Assembly (NCBI GenBank): GCA_965209015.1 | Contig: OZ242367.1 | Coordinates: forward strand, 1,798,001-1,862,000 | DNA from: Bin80 sp965209015 | Lineage (GTDB): Bacteria; Bacteroidota; Rhodothermia; Rhodothermales; Bin80 | DNA: 64,000 bases | Direction of reading: 5' to 3' | Part shown: positions 26,107 to 36,469 of the stretch, piece by piece | Position numbering within the stretch: the stretch's first letter is position 1 | Layout: each line of letters begins with the position of its first letter | Notes under the pieces: generated by a model | What the model was told of the DNA's origin: nothing | Seen by the model: the letters and a program-made list of their open reading frames with translations, nothing else | Database searches by the model: none | Made by a program: the position numbers and the translations under genes

Positions 26107-29100
26107 TTATCTTTTGATACGAAAGACATCAGGAGATCTGCCGTTATGTCCAATGATAATCCGATCATCAATGCGTAGGATCCGACGCGCATCTCCAAGC
26201 GTCCAGAATGTCTCTGGCCCGGAGTCATCAAAGCCGAATTGACCGTCGCCAAGTAATATTCCACCTCTTCCACTGTTCATACGTCCCTCTTCTGCCCTGT
26301 TTGAATAGTCATTCCCAACAAAAAGAATGTCAAGGATATCATCACGGTTAAAATCATAGACTAGTGCGTCTCTGACAGGTGAAAACTGAGCAGAGACTGG
26401 TAGATCACGGGGGATAAATCTTCCCTCATCACTCATTTCAAAAATCATTGAAGCACTGTACTGTACACTTAATTGAAGTGGTACTTCCTCGTATCCTTTT
26501 AGAATTTGATCTGTGGTTGCTGCGGCGTAATCGGAATATGTTGGAAATCCTATCCTTAAATCAGGCAATTGATCAACCATCTGATCTCGAGAAGCTACAG
26601 GTACATCAACCCCCTTGACGAAGCTACTGTATATCACCTCCCATGTCCCTGACCGATCCAGGTCGCCAGCGTAGAGTGTTGCGGGATATTCGTAGGAAGC
26701 CCGAACTTGGGTATTCAGCCCTCTATTGCCGACAATTAAATCTTGATCCCCATCGGAGTCTATATCAACTGGAATAATACGGTACCAGAAACCGGTTATT
26801 CCGGAAAGTCCTACGGAATCAGTACACTCTTCCAAATTACCTGAATCCGTGTTACAGAATACTTGAATAGGCATCCAGTGACCAGCTATGAGCAATTCCT
26901 TAGTGTTGTCCCCAGTAACGTCCGACCAGACCGAGGTAGATACCATACCTGGATACAGTAAATCTGACCCCCGGATTTCGGTTCGATCCACAAATCCAGA
27001 TGTAGTATTTTCAAGAAGATAACTGCGTGGAGACTTTCCATATTGATCTGGGGTGTGAAGACCTCCAATAAATAGATCTATATCACCGTCACGATCGAAA
27101 TCATTCGGAGCAACGGTACTCGTAACGGTCGGCATGGACGGGAGCAAATTGGGAACATAGACAAGTTCGCCAAATCCCGAATTAATATAGAGGCGATCCT
27201 GCCAGTAATCTGGATTCGGGCCACTTCCACTCACTACGTAAAGGTCCAATTGACCGTCACCGGTTAAGTCCTCCAAAATGGCATCCACATCTTCAAAGAC
27301 AGCATGCTGATCAAAAATAGGTAGACCAACTTCTTGAAAGGAACCGTCTAATTGCTGTAGATACAATACTGCTGGCTGCCCACTGCCTCCTCCCAAAAAA
27401 AGGTCCACCAAATGATCCCCGTTGAGATCGCCTTTTGCCATGGCGGGCCCCTCCTGTGCTAGGTCACGAGGTAATAATGGAAGCCGATCCCACTCAGAGT
27501 AAACGTCTTCCTGATGCTGACGGTTAATACCTGATAGGGTATCAAGCACCAGAAGTTTTGTACTATCTCCAAATGAAGAACTCAAAGTTCCACGGGATTT
27601 TGCATCACGATACTGGACCGTGATAGTTTGTCCGGTGGGAATATCCAACAATTGTTGAGTTTGACCATCTGGCCAGAAAATATCTAAATTCACCTCTTCC
27701 CACTCCCCGGTCCCAAAAGTTAATACGGGCTCAAGGGACGATAGATAACCTCGTATAAAATGTGCTTCCTGAATAATGGATTGACCCTCGTGATGAAGAA
27801 CAACCTTTGCACCGATCCCATGCACGTTACTCGGAGGGCCTTGTAGCACTACCCGTAAGGATGTACCCCTACCCTGCTCTTCCGCCTCGTTACGGTAGAT
27901 CAAGGCTGGCTGATTAAGATTACTGATCACGAGATCTAGGTCAAGATCTCCATCAAGATCGGCCAGGGTCATTCCATTGGAATGAGTTGGCAGGTCCAGT
28001 CCCCACTCGGTGGTGACATCCTCAAAACGGATGCCATCAACACCTCTGAATGCATAGTTCGGGATACGAGTGGAAGGCATCTGTTCAACCATTTCCAACC
28101 CCGAAACGCCTTCTCCGCGCATTTGAGCTTCTCGGGAAGCATCAGGCAATGTGGTTGACAGAAAATCTAGATCCGTATAGTCGCGCAGATAACCGTTCGT
28201 GACAATTAAATCTTTGAAAAGGTCTCTGTCAAGATCGGCAAAAATTGGTGCCCAACTCCAATCCGTATTGGATACACCTGCGAATTGTCCAATCTCAATA
28301 AAGTCAGGTCCCCGGCGCAAATGGAGCATATTCCTCATATATTGCTCATGAAAGTCATCCTCACGTAATTGTGCATAGAACAAATAATCTTCTGGTCCCT
28401 TCAGGACTTTTTGTCGAAAATTATCCTCGGCCAGCATATCCAATGTATAGATATCCGGCTGCAGATCGTTATTAATATCCGCTATATCTGCTCCCATGGA
28501 TGCATAAGAGGTATGCGTCAGGTAAGATCGGATTGACTCAGCAAATGTGCCATCTCCTTGATTAATGTAGAGGTAATCATCTTCAATGTAGTCATTTGAT
28601 ATGTAGAGATCTGGCCACATATCTCCATTTATATCGCTCACGATCACACTCAGTCCATAACTCAGTGGATTACCCAGAATTCCAGCGTCTTCACTGACAT
28701 CCGTAAATATTCCTCCATCATTGCGGAAGAGCTTATCCCCTGCCAACGAATCACGCTGTGCACGCATGAAGTCAACCACAAAATGAGAATATCGGCGTAT
28801 GGAATGATTAAGTAGATACATATCTAGGTCACCATCTATATCATAGTCAAAGAAGGTGGCATGGTTTGAATACGAGGGATCGTCAAGGCCGTAAGCCGCT
28901 GCTTCGTCCTTAAAGGTAAGATCCCCTTGGTTGATGTAAAGAGAGTTGCGTCTTCGGTCTGTGGCAACATTCCCACTGCGGCAAACATATATGTCCAGTA
29001 GTCCGTCACTATTTACATCTGCCATGGTAACACCGGTTGTCCAAGTCGGCATATGAGTTATGCCCGCCTGATCGGATATTTCTTCAAATGACCAGTCTCC

Positions 29101-29370
29101 ACGATTCATGTATAATTGATCTGGCATCAGGTTTGCCGTGAAATATAGATCAACCAATCCATCATTATTCAGATCTCCTGCTGCAACTCCAGCTCCATTG
29201 TAAAAGTATTCGTACTCTAGAACATTAAACGCATCCTGTTCACTAATCCTGTTTTCAAATGTTATACCTGTTTGCTCCATGAGAGTGAATAAGGGACGCT
29301 CTCGAGTACAACCCGCCATAAAAAGTATGTTGAGGTATATCAAGAAAATCATCCCACGAAGCAAGGTCAT
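26107..29370 (-). CDS. FG-GAP/VCBS-repeat lipoprotein with ASPIC/UnbV domain
   Basis: A 1087-aa lipoprotein. The signal ends in a lipobox (LFMAGC), and many FG-GAP/VCBS calcium-binding repeats follow (pattern DxNxDGxxDLY, for example DLNNDGLVDLY and DVNSDGLLDIY). They form a beta-propeller. An ASPIC/UnbV-like domain lies near residues 520-600 (HGIGAKVVL, FIRGYLSS, IFWPDGQ). A second propeller fills the C-terminal half. Proteins of this layout are common beside SusC/SusD loci in Bacteroidota and relatives and may bind glycans at the surface; that role is inferred. The ATG at 29370 is preferred to TTG at 29376. Only about 36 bp separate it from the divergent GWxTD gene. Confidence 0.88.
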   Translation of the reverse strand: MTLLRGMIFLIYLNILFMAGCTRERPLFTLMEQTGITFENRISEQDAFNVLEYEYFYNGAGVAAGDLNNDGLVDLYFTANLMPDQLYMNRGDWSFEEISDQAGITHMPTWTTGVTMADVNSDGLLDIYVCRSGNVATDRRRNSLYINQGDLTFKDEAAAYGLDDPSYSNHATFFDYDIDGDLDMYLLNHSIRRYSHFVVDFMRAQRDSLAGDKLFRNDGGIFTDVSEDAGILGNPLSYGLSVIVSDINGDMWPDLYISNDYIEDDYLYINQGDGTFAESIRSYLTHTSYASMGADIADINNDLQPDIYTLDMLAEDNFRQKVLKGPEDYLFYAQLREDDFHEQYMRNMLHLRRGPDFIEIGQFAGVSNTDWSWAPIFADLDRDLFKDLIVTNGYLRDYTDLDFLSTTLPDASREAQMRGEGVSGLEMVEQMPSTRIPNYAFRGVDGIRFEDVTTEWGLDLPTHSNGMTLADLDGDLDLDLVISNLNQPALIYRNEAEEQGRGTSLRVVLQGPPSNVHGIGAKVVLHHEGQSIIQEAHFIRGYLSSLEPVLTFGTGEWEEVNLDIFWPDGQTQQLLDIPTGQTITVQYRDAKSRGTLSSSFGDSTKLLVLDTLSGINRQHQEDVYSEWDRLPLLPRDLAQEGPAMAKGDLNGDHLVDLFLGGGSGQPAVLYLQQLDGSFQEVGLPIFDQHAVFEDVDAILEDLTGDGQLDLYVVSGSGPNPDYWQDRLYINSGFGELVYVPNLLPSMPTVTSTVAPNDFDRDGDIDLFIGGLHTPDQYGKSPRSYLLENTTSGFVDRTEIRGSDLLYPGMVSTSVWSDVTGDNTKELLIAGHWMPIQVFCNTDSGNLEECTDSVGLSGITGFWYRIIPVDIDSDGDQDLIVGNRGLNTQVRASYEYPATLYAGDLDRSGTWEVIYSSFVKGVDVPVASRDQMVDQLPDLRIGFPTYSDYAAATTDQILKGYEEVPLQLSVQYSASMIFEMSDEGRFIPRDLPVSAQFSPVRDALVYDFNRDDILDILFVGNDYSNRAEEGRMNSGRGGILLGDGQFGFDDSGPETFWTLGDARRILRIDDRIIIGHNGRSPDVFRIKR

Positions 29371-29406
29371 ACGCAACGGATTTCAAATGATAGGTGTCCA
29401 ACGACC

Positions 29407-31113
29407 ATGAAGCGGATTTTTTCCATTTGTTGCCTTCAATTACTGATCGTTTCAAACCTTCCCGCTCAGGAAGCAGACATTGCCCGAATATTCACTGAGG
29501 AGGAGGTTAACTCCTATGCGGAAGCATCCAATGTATTCCTTGAATGGATTGGTAGCGCTGCCGACGCATCGGTGGGAGATCGCGCAGCACTCGTACGACA
29601 CCTTCGTTGGATTGCCCTCATTACCCCTAAAAGCTCTCCAATTCATCAAGCCGCACATCTTCTGATCTTAAATCAAGGGACACCAGCGGATGCGCAAAAG
29701 ATTGTTTCTTGGTGGCACCGCCAAGACCCATTTCCCGCTACATTGTACAATGAACGTGTTGAAGAGCATTTATTTCGGATCTATTATGCGCAGAAGAACT
29801 ATGCTTATCGTAAAGATTCATTGGGCGTTGATGATCGGGGACGTATATTTGTACGGTTTGGCAAACCATGGCGAGAGTCTGTGATCGCTCTTCTAGACTC
29901 TCAACTTCGAACTTTACCGCTTGAGTATCGCCTCCCGAGAAATGAAGTATGGGTTTATCGCGGCATCCATGATGATGCCCACTATCTATTCGTTCAGATG
30001 TCTCGGCGGAAGCCTTATCAAATTGGCACCTCCGAATCACTCATTCCACCTAATCTTCGAGGAACTCAAAGACGAGTAGAAACCCTACTGACCTGGATGG
30101 AAGATGTGTTTGGACAACTAGCAATGGTTCATGATCACTACGGCACAGTGTATGATCAGGTTGTGAATTATAACACTCTTCCAACTTCTGTACCTCTTCG
30201 GCCGTATGAATTTTCACAAAAAGCCCTCCAGGATACCAGAGAAAGGGATGATCAGCATCAGTTGCGCCGGGCGCAAACCGTTCCCACTAACGCGACCCAA
30301 GTTTACGGAAACGCTGTGGAATTGAACCCAGACATTCGGTTCAGCCGCTTTTTGGATGGAGACGGATCTACTCGCTTAGAAGTCTATTGGGGCATTGAAG
30401 TTGACAAAATACGTCCCAGCCGTAATATGCTTCTTCGCTCCCGGCAGTTGGGGCAAGAAGTATCGTCAGATCTTATCTTGACAGCGGCACTAGCGACTCG
30501 GGGGGCAGGATTTGAGCCTGAGAGTATTCAGATACGAAGGTATCACTTACCCGATGGATCTAACTCTTCGCCAAGAGTCTATTCCTGGGTCACAACTGAT
30601 TATACTTCTACCTCACCGGTCGCACTGCAGTGGTCTCTTCACTGGACAGTTCCAGATTCCACACCACCTCAACCCGCTGCTCCTTGGGCTATTGGCATTT
30701 CTGCCTTGGATACGTTGCAAGCCCTCAGAGGTGATGGATCTTCTCTGGAACTCAGCGACCTAAAATTACTCCAACTTGATTCTCTTGAACTCCACAGCAA
30801 TTCAATTCCTTACATAAAGCGAGAGATCTTAGCGGATACACCTCTAGCCCTCTACTTTGAAGCATACTTCCTGAGATTTAATGAAAACGACCAAACGAAC
30901 TATACGGTTGAGTATTCACTGAATCATGAGAATTATAAGTCAATTACAACTTCATTTGAATATGAAGGCTACGATGCAACGATCAGAGAATTGATGAGCA
31001 TAGACATTGAACAGTGGAACCGTTCAGGCCCGTTTACTTTGGAGCTAACAGTTACAGACCAAGTCGCAAACACCTCTGTTTCTCGCTCAATTGACTTAAT
31101 TTATAAAAAATAG
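29407..31113 (+). CDS. GWxTD-domain exported protein
   Basis: A 568-aa protein with a signal peptide ending near PAQ (residues 1-21). The family-specific block covers about residues 95-190: WWHRQDPFPAT, NERVEEH, DDRGRIFVRFGKP and LPRNEVWVYR. These match the GWxTD family, known from Acidobacteria, Ignavibacteria and Rhodothermota-like genomes, whose function is unknown. The C-terminal half is beta-rich. It is transcribed away from the FG-GAP lipoprotein gene with a very short shared upstream region. Together with the SusCD genes behind it, this suggests an envelope or nutrient-uptake role, but nothing specific is established. Confidence 0.82.
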   Translation: MKRIFSICCLQLLIVSNLPAQEADIARIFTEEEVNSYAEASNVFLEWIGSAADASVGDRAALVRHLRWIALITPKSSPIHQAAHLLILNQGTPADAQKIVSWWHRQDPFPATLYNERVEEHLFRIYYAQKNYAYRKDSLGVDDRGRIFVRFGKPWRESVIALLDSQLRTLPLEYRLPRNEVWVYRGIHDDAHYLFVQMSRRKPYQIGTSESLIPPNLRGTQRRVETLLTWMEDVFGQLAMVHDHYGTVYDQVVNYNTLPTSVPLRPYEFSQKALQDTRERDDQHQLRRAQTVPTNATQVYGNAVELNPDIRFSRFLDGDGSTRLEVYWGIEVDKIRPSRNMLLRSRQLGQEVSSDLILTAALATRGAGFEPESIQIRRYHLPDGSNSSPRVYSWVTTDYTSTSPVALQWSLHWTVPDSTPPQPAAPWAIGISALDTLQALRGDGSSLELSDLKLLQLDSLELHSNSIPYIKREILADTPLALYFEAYFLRFNENDQTNYTVEYSLNHENYKSITTSFEYEGYDATIRELMSIDIEQWNRSGPFTLELTVTDQVANTSVSRSIDLIYKK

Positions 31114-31188
31114 GAGTGTGCTTATCTAAACGCCAAAAAATCGGAGGGACTTGTTGCTCCTATATGTCAGAATCTCCCTCAACACAAC

Positions 31189-31221
31189 AAAAAAAGGGGC
31201 ATCTGCAAACGCAGATGCCCC
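31189..31221 (-). terminator. Rho-independent terminator of the susC-susD operon
   Basis: A perfect 11-bp stem (GGGGCATCTGC / GCAGATGCCCC, 31196-31221) with a 4-nt loop is followed on the minus strand by a run of seven T. It lies 20 bp after the stop of the SusD gene. On the plus strand there is no T-run, so it acts mainly for the minus strand. Confidence 0.92.
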
Positions 31222-31241
31222 GAGACATGGGATTGAGCCAA

Positions 31242-32768
31242 TTATTTATCCCACCAAATACGCGTGGTGAATTCATCTGGACCTTGTGCAGCAATTGCAG
31301 CAGCATAATTCTCTGGATTGGCAACCGCTTCATTTTCACGATAGCGTAGGCGACGAGGTATCGTGCCACTCGTAACGTTTCCAGGATAATTGACTGGAGT
31401 GAGTTCGGGATAACCTGTGCGTCTCCAATTTGCAAACGCCTCGTATTCATTCAGCAAAACAGCAGCCCATATCTGTTCATTGATCATTTTCATACCAACC
31501 GACGCATCGTAGGGGTTGGCAGCCAGATACGCATCAATATCATCAGATGAAATGGCTCCAGCAGCACCATACATCGCAAGGTATTCCATGGCAGCGCGAA
31601 CCCCATTCGCGTAATGCGTTGCAGCATCTCCACTATGCCATCCTCGCAGGGCAGCCTCGGCCTTGAGGAGCTCAACCTCTGCATATGTCATGAGGAACAT
31701 TGGATCATCGGCCCCTTTGATTACATCATTAGGAACCATGTAGACATCTATTCCACATGGCTCGGCATCGGAATCGCAGGAGACCCAAGTAGAGTGGTTC
31801 TCAATTCCAAAGTTAGGGTCTGAGCCACCGGTAACATGACCATTCGGCATCCCGATCGCCATTTCTCCAGCGACCGGAGTTTGACCGTAAACATGTAGAC
31901 GAGGGTCACCATGATCTTTCATCCAGTTGACAAAAAACGCACTTAATCTGGGAGCTCCATCTGCACGGAAGACTAAACCATTTCCATTCTGGAAGCCGGA
32001 GGGATCGTTGTGAGGCACATAGGCAATATCATCATTACTCTCCATGGTTCCCCCTGCAATTGCTTTCTGAACCCAGCTTTGCGCAGCACCTGGATCTACT
32101 TTCACAAGGCGCATGCCTAACCGAAGCATAAGGGAATTGGCCAGCTTTCTCCATTGATCCACATCCCCCTGATACATCAGGTCACCGGTACCAAATGAAC
32201 GACCGCTAGAGTTCAGAGTGGTCGCTGCCGTTTCAAGTTTAGCTAGCATATCTGGATAGATAGTGGATTGAGCATCATACTTGGGCTGGCTAATTCCTTC
32301 AGTGAAACCCTTCCCAGCTTCGGAATATGGGATGTCACCATAGAGATCAGTTAGTCGATGATACACGATCACACGCACAATCTGTGTGATCTGGTGAAGA
32401 TTGGCATCTTCGGGATCCTCAGATGTCTGAATAAGGAGATCCTCAATGTTCCGGACTGCATCGGAGTAGTACCGGTCCCACAGCGCGGCGGAGTAAGATG
32501 CAATGTATCCATACTTGTCACCAGCCCAAAATGTAGGTAAGGTGGCAAAATGCTGCATCATCGTAGAACTATAGATCAAATTTGTCCTCCAATTTTCGTA
32601 ACGTCCACCACTCACACGAAGTTGAATGTTTGTCAACTTAAAATTGGGATCTACCTGATCAGCAAGCGTTGGATTTATGTTCATCTCCTCAAAGCCAGAA
32701 TCACATGAGACAATTAGGAGAGACATGCTCAAGGCAACCAATATTGTAAAGTTTTTTAATTGAGTCAT
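31242..32768 (-). CDS. SusD/RagB-family nutrient-binding outer-membrane lipoprotein
   Basis: A 508-aa lipoprotein with lipobox LIVSC (Cys22). It has the SusD N-terminal pattern: a FEEMNINPT segment after the lipobox, YGDIPYSEAG near residue 145, and helical TPR-like parts. The C-terminal end has the usual LRYRENE and TTRIWWDK. SusD proteins cap their SusC partner and deliver the ligand to it. The gene starts 26 bp after SusC ends, confirming the pair. The ligand (sugar, peptide or other) is not evident. A strong terminator follows. Confidence 0.92.
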   Translation of the reverse strand: MTQLKNFTILVALSMSLLIVSCDSGFEEMNINPTLADQVDPNFKLTNIQLRVSGGRYENWRTNLIYSSTMMQHFATLPTFWAGDKYGYIASYSAALWDRYYSDAVRNIEDLLIQTSEDPEDANLHQITQIVRVIVYHRLTDLYGDIPYSEAGKGFTEGISQPKYDAQSTIYPDMLAKLETAATTLNSSGRSFGTGDLMYQGDVDQWRKLANSLMLRLGMRLVKVDPGAAQSWVQKAIAGGTMESNDDIAYVPHNDPSGFQNGNGLVFRADGAPRLSAFFVNWMKDHGDPRLHVYGQTPVAGEMAIGMPNGHVTGGSDPNFGIENHSTWVSCDSDAEPCGIDVYMVPNDVIKGADDPMFLMTYAEVELLKAEAALRGWHSGDAATHYANGVRAAMEYLAMYGAAGAISSDDIDAYLAANPYDASVGMKMINEQIWAAVLLNEYEAFANWRRTGYPELTPVNYPGNVTSGTIPRRLRYRENEAVANPENYAAAIAAQGPDEFTTRIWWDK

Positions 32769-32794
32769 CGTATCAAAATTTTGAGTAATGTGAG

Positions 32795-35700
32795 CTACAG
32801 GCGAACATTGAAATTAATCCCAATGCTTCGCGTCTGCGGTACTCCTGAATGTTCAAGTCCAATCCCTCGATTCGTGCTATTATACAAGGATTCAGGATCA
32901 AGATTATCAACATTGCTGTAGATCAGCCAGAGATTTCTGGCAATCAAGGATATAGATGCAAATTTGACTGGAGTATTGACAAACAAACGGGATGGCAGAT
33001 TATAGCTAAGTTGCAACTCCCGTAGCTTCACAAAACTGGCGTCATAGATGAATTCTTCCCCAATGGTTCCCCCACCAATCCTGCCAAAGTAATCTTGAGG
33101 ATTCGCCTGTACCGTATTTTGTTCGCCGCCTTCATTGACACCCTCCCCAACGATATAGCCAACATCACGTCCCTCCAATGTATTCCTATGAAGACCATTA
33201 GCGTACCCGGCGCTGTTGGTCACCGAGAAAAGATCTCCACCAAATCTCATGTCAAAAAGGAGGTTCAGAGAAAGAGTACGCCAGCGTAAGCTATTCCGAA
33301 TTCCTCCACTCAGATCGGGTGATCCATTGCCGATGACACAGAGATTAGAGGTTCCCATTGGAAGCCCGTCCGCATCATGAACAATGGGGCCAGTCGCATC
33401 ACAGTCCGTCGCATCCGGCCCTGTGGGCACATTCTGACGAAGGTATTTTCGCCCCTTAATGGCCCCATATGGCTGACCAACCTCAGCAGTAACAAAATTT
33501 CCACGATGGCGGCTCTCAGCGAGAGTTAACTGAGTCTGTCCTTCAACGAGTTCTATAACCTCATTAATATTTCGGGCAAGGTTCACATCAAAATCCCATC
33601 GCAAGTCTCCCTTTCGATAGGGAGTCGTCGTTAGGAGGAATTCAAGTCCCTGATTTGAAATTTCACCTGCATTAATCACTTGGTTGTTAAACCCAGAGGC
33701 GTTTGAAATTGTCGTGGATAGGATCTGATCGGTGGCTGTCTCGGTGTAGTAGGTGAAGTCCAGCCCCAGACGATTATCAAAGAACCTTAAATCAAAACCA
33801 CCTTCGATTCCAACAGTCGAGGATGGTTTTAGATTGGACAATGGAATTCTACCCTGAGCAACCTGTCCACGCGGCTGGCCGAGATGACTTCCAGCTAAGC
33901 TATATGTAAGGGATAATTGGTAGGGAGAGGTATCCCCGCCCACTTCAGCCCAAGAGCCACGAATCTTAGCGAAACTGACCCAATCTGGAAGATCTAATGC
34001 ATCCGATAATACCAGACTACCACTAATTGACGGATAAAAATAGCTGTTGTTCTCAATTGGGAGGGTTGAAGACCAATCATTGCGCGCAGTGAGCGTCAGA
34101 TACAAAAAATCATTCCAAGAAAATTCAGCTGATCCGTACAACGAATTAATCTGCTTTTCATTATAACCATATCCATGTGAGCGCGTATTTTGATTGCTCA
34201 CGACTTCTAGACCCGGTACATTAAATCCACCGCCACCGTTGAGTGTGAGGGTCTCCGCTTCGCGGTAGAGGATATTTCCACCGAAGGTGCCCAGAATCCC
34301 AATGGAATAGTCAAGCCTTTGATCAACGGTAAGAAGAAAATCCGTATTAATTTCTGTAACTCTATACTCTATCTCCGATTGAGATCCCAATGGCTGGTAG
34401 GCTGTACCCCAAGGAGTAATTCCGGTCCGACGGGTCGTATAGGTGTCACCACCAAAACGACCTCGGAGCTGAACACCTTCTGCAAATTGATACCCCATAG
34501 AGACAAAACCAATTGCTCTAAGGTCTTCATCCCGGTTGGTATACTGGTGAGCAGCCCAGTAAGGGTTTTGCTGAAAGGTGTTACCAAATAAATTGCCTCC
34601 ATGCAATTCCCTACCGTCAACATCTGCTCCAAAATCCGTACAGTTTTCATCCTGAGGAGGACACCTCATGGACTCTACATCTACATTGGGGGCCAATTGG
34701 TAGACGGAATAGTTTGCATTTCCAGGAGAGTCACTGAGCCTGGGGCGATTATTTACAAATTCGCGGACGAGATTAATCTTCGCATCTGCACTGAGGCGGG
34801 GGCCGAACTTGGAAGTACCGCGCAACGAAATTGAGGTGCGGTTAAGTCCAGAATTAGGGCTGACTCCTTCATTCTCTAAATGCGAAAGTCCAATTCGTAG
34901 GGAACTGACTGCCGTCGCAGTTGTGAGCGCGAGGCTGTTGGTGGTCGTGTAACCGGTATTATAAAATGCATTAATCGGATTCGCAACTAAGTGGTAGGGC
35001 TGCTGGGTACCATCCCAACTGATCGTCTGACCACCATCCAATCTAGGCCCCCATGCAGTGTCAACCGTGCTACGAGCCTCATCTTCTGATGTAGGCTTTG
35101 CTCCGCGAGTTCCCTGACCATACTCCGTCTGCCAGTCGGTATTGATTAAAACGTTTTCAAACGTGGAATTACTCGAGAACTCTACACCGAGCCCTAGACC
35201 TGGGGTGGCCCTTTTGGTTGTGATTAAGATCACTCCATTTTTAGCACGAGTCCCATAGAGTGCGGCGGCTGCTGCTCCTTTCAACACCGATATCTTGTCA
35301 ATATCGTCTGGATTGATTGAACCAATTCCATCACCACCATCGGTACCACCCCACATTCCTGCACTCCCTTGGGTTGTGTTATCAATGGGGACTCCGTCAA
35401 CGACATAGAGGGGTTGGCTGTCTTCCCCAAGGGATGACGCTCCGCGAATAATCACTCTACTGGAACCAGCAGGTCCAGTCGCAGGCTTCGTAACAATTAC
35501 ACCTGCCACTTTCCCGGCCAACGCATTCGCAAGATTATTTTCTCTAGCTTCACGCAGGTCTTCTCCCCCAACTTCGCTTACAGAGTAGCCAATTGCTCGC
35601 TGCTTCCGCTCAATGCCGCCGGCAGTAACGACGACTTCCTCCAAGAGACCCGTATCTTCTTCAAGAGAGATCGTGACATAATCTTGACCTTCTATCGGAA

Positions 35701-35983
35701 CTATCTGGCTTACGTAACCAACGAATGTGACAGAAAGTGTTGCATTTGGGCTGGAAACCTCAAGAGAAAACGTTCCGTCAACATCGGAAGCGGTTCCATT
35801 CAACGTACCCGTTTCTACAATAGACGCCCCAGGCAGTGGCTCCTGATCAATAGAGGAAAGTACCATGCCTTCAACCGAGTGATCTTGGGCAAATGTCTGT
35901 TTACCCGTGAGCATAGACAATCCCATTAATGTTAAGAGGATTGTGGATGTACATAATTTTTGTTTTAGTAAGAGTTTCATCAT
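32795..35983 (-). CDS. SusC/RagA-family TonB-dependent outer-membrane receptor
   Basis: A 1062-aa receptor. A signal peptide ends near FAQ (residue 33). A carboxypeptidase-regulatory-like domain follows (about residues 36-110: GMVLSS, PLPGASI, GTASDVDGTF), then a TonB-box-like stretch LEEVVVTA, a plug domain (ALAGKVAGV, RGASSLGEDSQPLYVVDGVP) and the SusC signature VLKGAAAAALYG. The rest is a 22-strand barrel ending in FNVRL. It imports a large ligand with energy from TonB/ExbBD, together with the SusD protein. No glycoside hydrolase or regulator gene lies next to the pair, so the substrate is unknown. Confidence 0.94.
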   Translation of the reverse strand: MMKLLLKQKLCTSTILLTLMGLSMLTGKQTFAQDHSVEGMVLSSIDQEPLPGASIVETGTLNGTASDVDGTFSLEVSSPNATLSVTFVGYVSQIVPIEGQDYVTISLEEDTGLLEEVVVTAGGIERKQRAIGYSVSEVGGEDLREARENNLANALAGKVAGVIVTKPATGPAGSSRVIIRGASSLGEDSQPLYVVDGVPIDNTTQGSAGMWGGTDGGDGIGSINPDDIDKISVLKGAAAAALYGTRAKNGVILITTKRATPGLGLGVEFSSNSTFENVLINTDWQTEYGQGTRGAKPTSEDEARSTVDTAWGPRLDGGQTISWDGTQQPYHLVANPINAFYNTGYTTTNSLALTTATAVSSLRIGLSHLENEGVSPNSGLNRTSISLRGTSKFGPRLSADAKINLVREFVNNRPRLSDSPGNANYSVYQLAPNVDVESMRCPPQDENCTDFGADVDGRELHGGNLFGNTFQQNPYWAAHQYTNRDEDLRAIGFVSMGYQFAEGVQLRGRFGGDTYTTRRTGITPWGTAYQPLGSQSEIEYRVTEINTDFLLTVDQRLDYSIGILGTFGGNILYREAETLTLNGGGGFNVPGLEVVSNQNTRSHGYGYNEKQINSLYGSAEFSWNDFLYLTLTARNDWSSTLPIENNSYFYPSISGSLVLSDALDLPDWVSFAKIRGSWAEVGGDTSPYQLSLTYSLAGSHLGQPRGQVAQGRIPLSNLKPSSTVGIEGGFDLRFFDNRLGLDFTYYTETATDQILSTTISNASGFNNQVINAGEISNQGLEFLLTTTPYRKGDLRWDFDVNLARNINEVIELVEGQTQLTLAESRHRGNFVTAEVGQPYGAIKGRKYLRQNVPTGPDATDCDATGPIVHDADGLPMGTSNLCVIGNGSPDLSGGIRNSLRWRTLSLNLLFDMRFGGDLFSVTNSAGYANGLHRNTLEGRDVGYIVGEGVNEGGEQNTVQANPQDYFGRIGGGTIGEEFIYDASFVKLRELQLSYNLPSRLFVNTPVKFASISLIARNLWLIYSNVDNLDPESLYNSTNRGIGLEHSGVPQTRSIGINFNVRL

Positions 35984-36469
35984 GATTGAATTGGTTTGGT
36001 GGATTTTATGATACGGTAGGCAGTGATTACTGATTAGACAGGTGGTCTGTAAGTTAGATTTCGCTAAAATTAATGATCAGACGAAGGGCTTAACACAATC
36101 TTCACGTTTTGTTCCAAAATCTACCCTGTCTACTTCAAATTTATTTCATTGTTGCACTCCTGTTTGATTTCAGAGAAATTTCTCAGGTTATTCGGATATT
36201 AATTTCCACCAAATGATTGCACGATGACACCGAACATGAAACCTCACCTAAATTGATTACATTCTCTTTTGAAAAATGTGTACCGAGCCCAGATATAAGA
36301 TTATCAAGAAACATTCTGCATCACACCTTAACTGAGAGCGCTCAGGTTGAATCACAATCAAGATTTCAATTGATCCGTAATTTCGGCGAATCATGCAAGT
36401 GGAATATCCCAAGATTGATTGTTGCCCAATCTGTTCATAGAAGTAGACAAATTTGAGGATTACCGGCAA
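35984..36469. other. 486-bp region upstream of susC
   Basis: This region must contain the susC promoter. The first 150 bases are AT-rich, but I cannot place the -33/-7 elements with confidence. No coding frame here looks real: a 79-codon plus frame (36217-36456) and a 70-codon minus frame (36257-36469) lack any features. Confidence 0.4.

Noticed and set aside
25407..26273. 288-aa version of the SRAP protein
   Set aside because: The upstream 76 codons overlap the FG-GAP gene in another frame, and the enzyme needs Cys at position 2.
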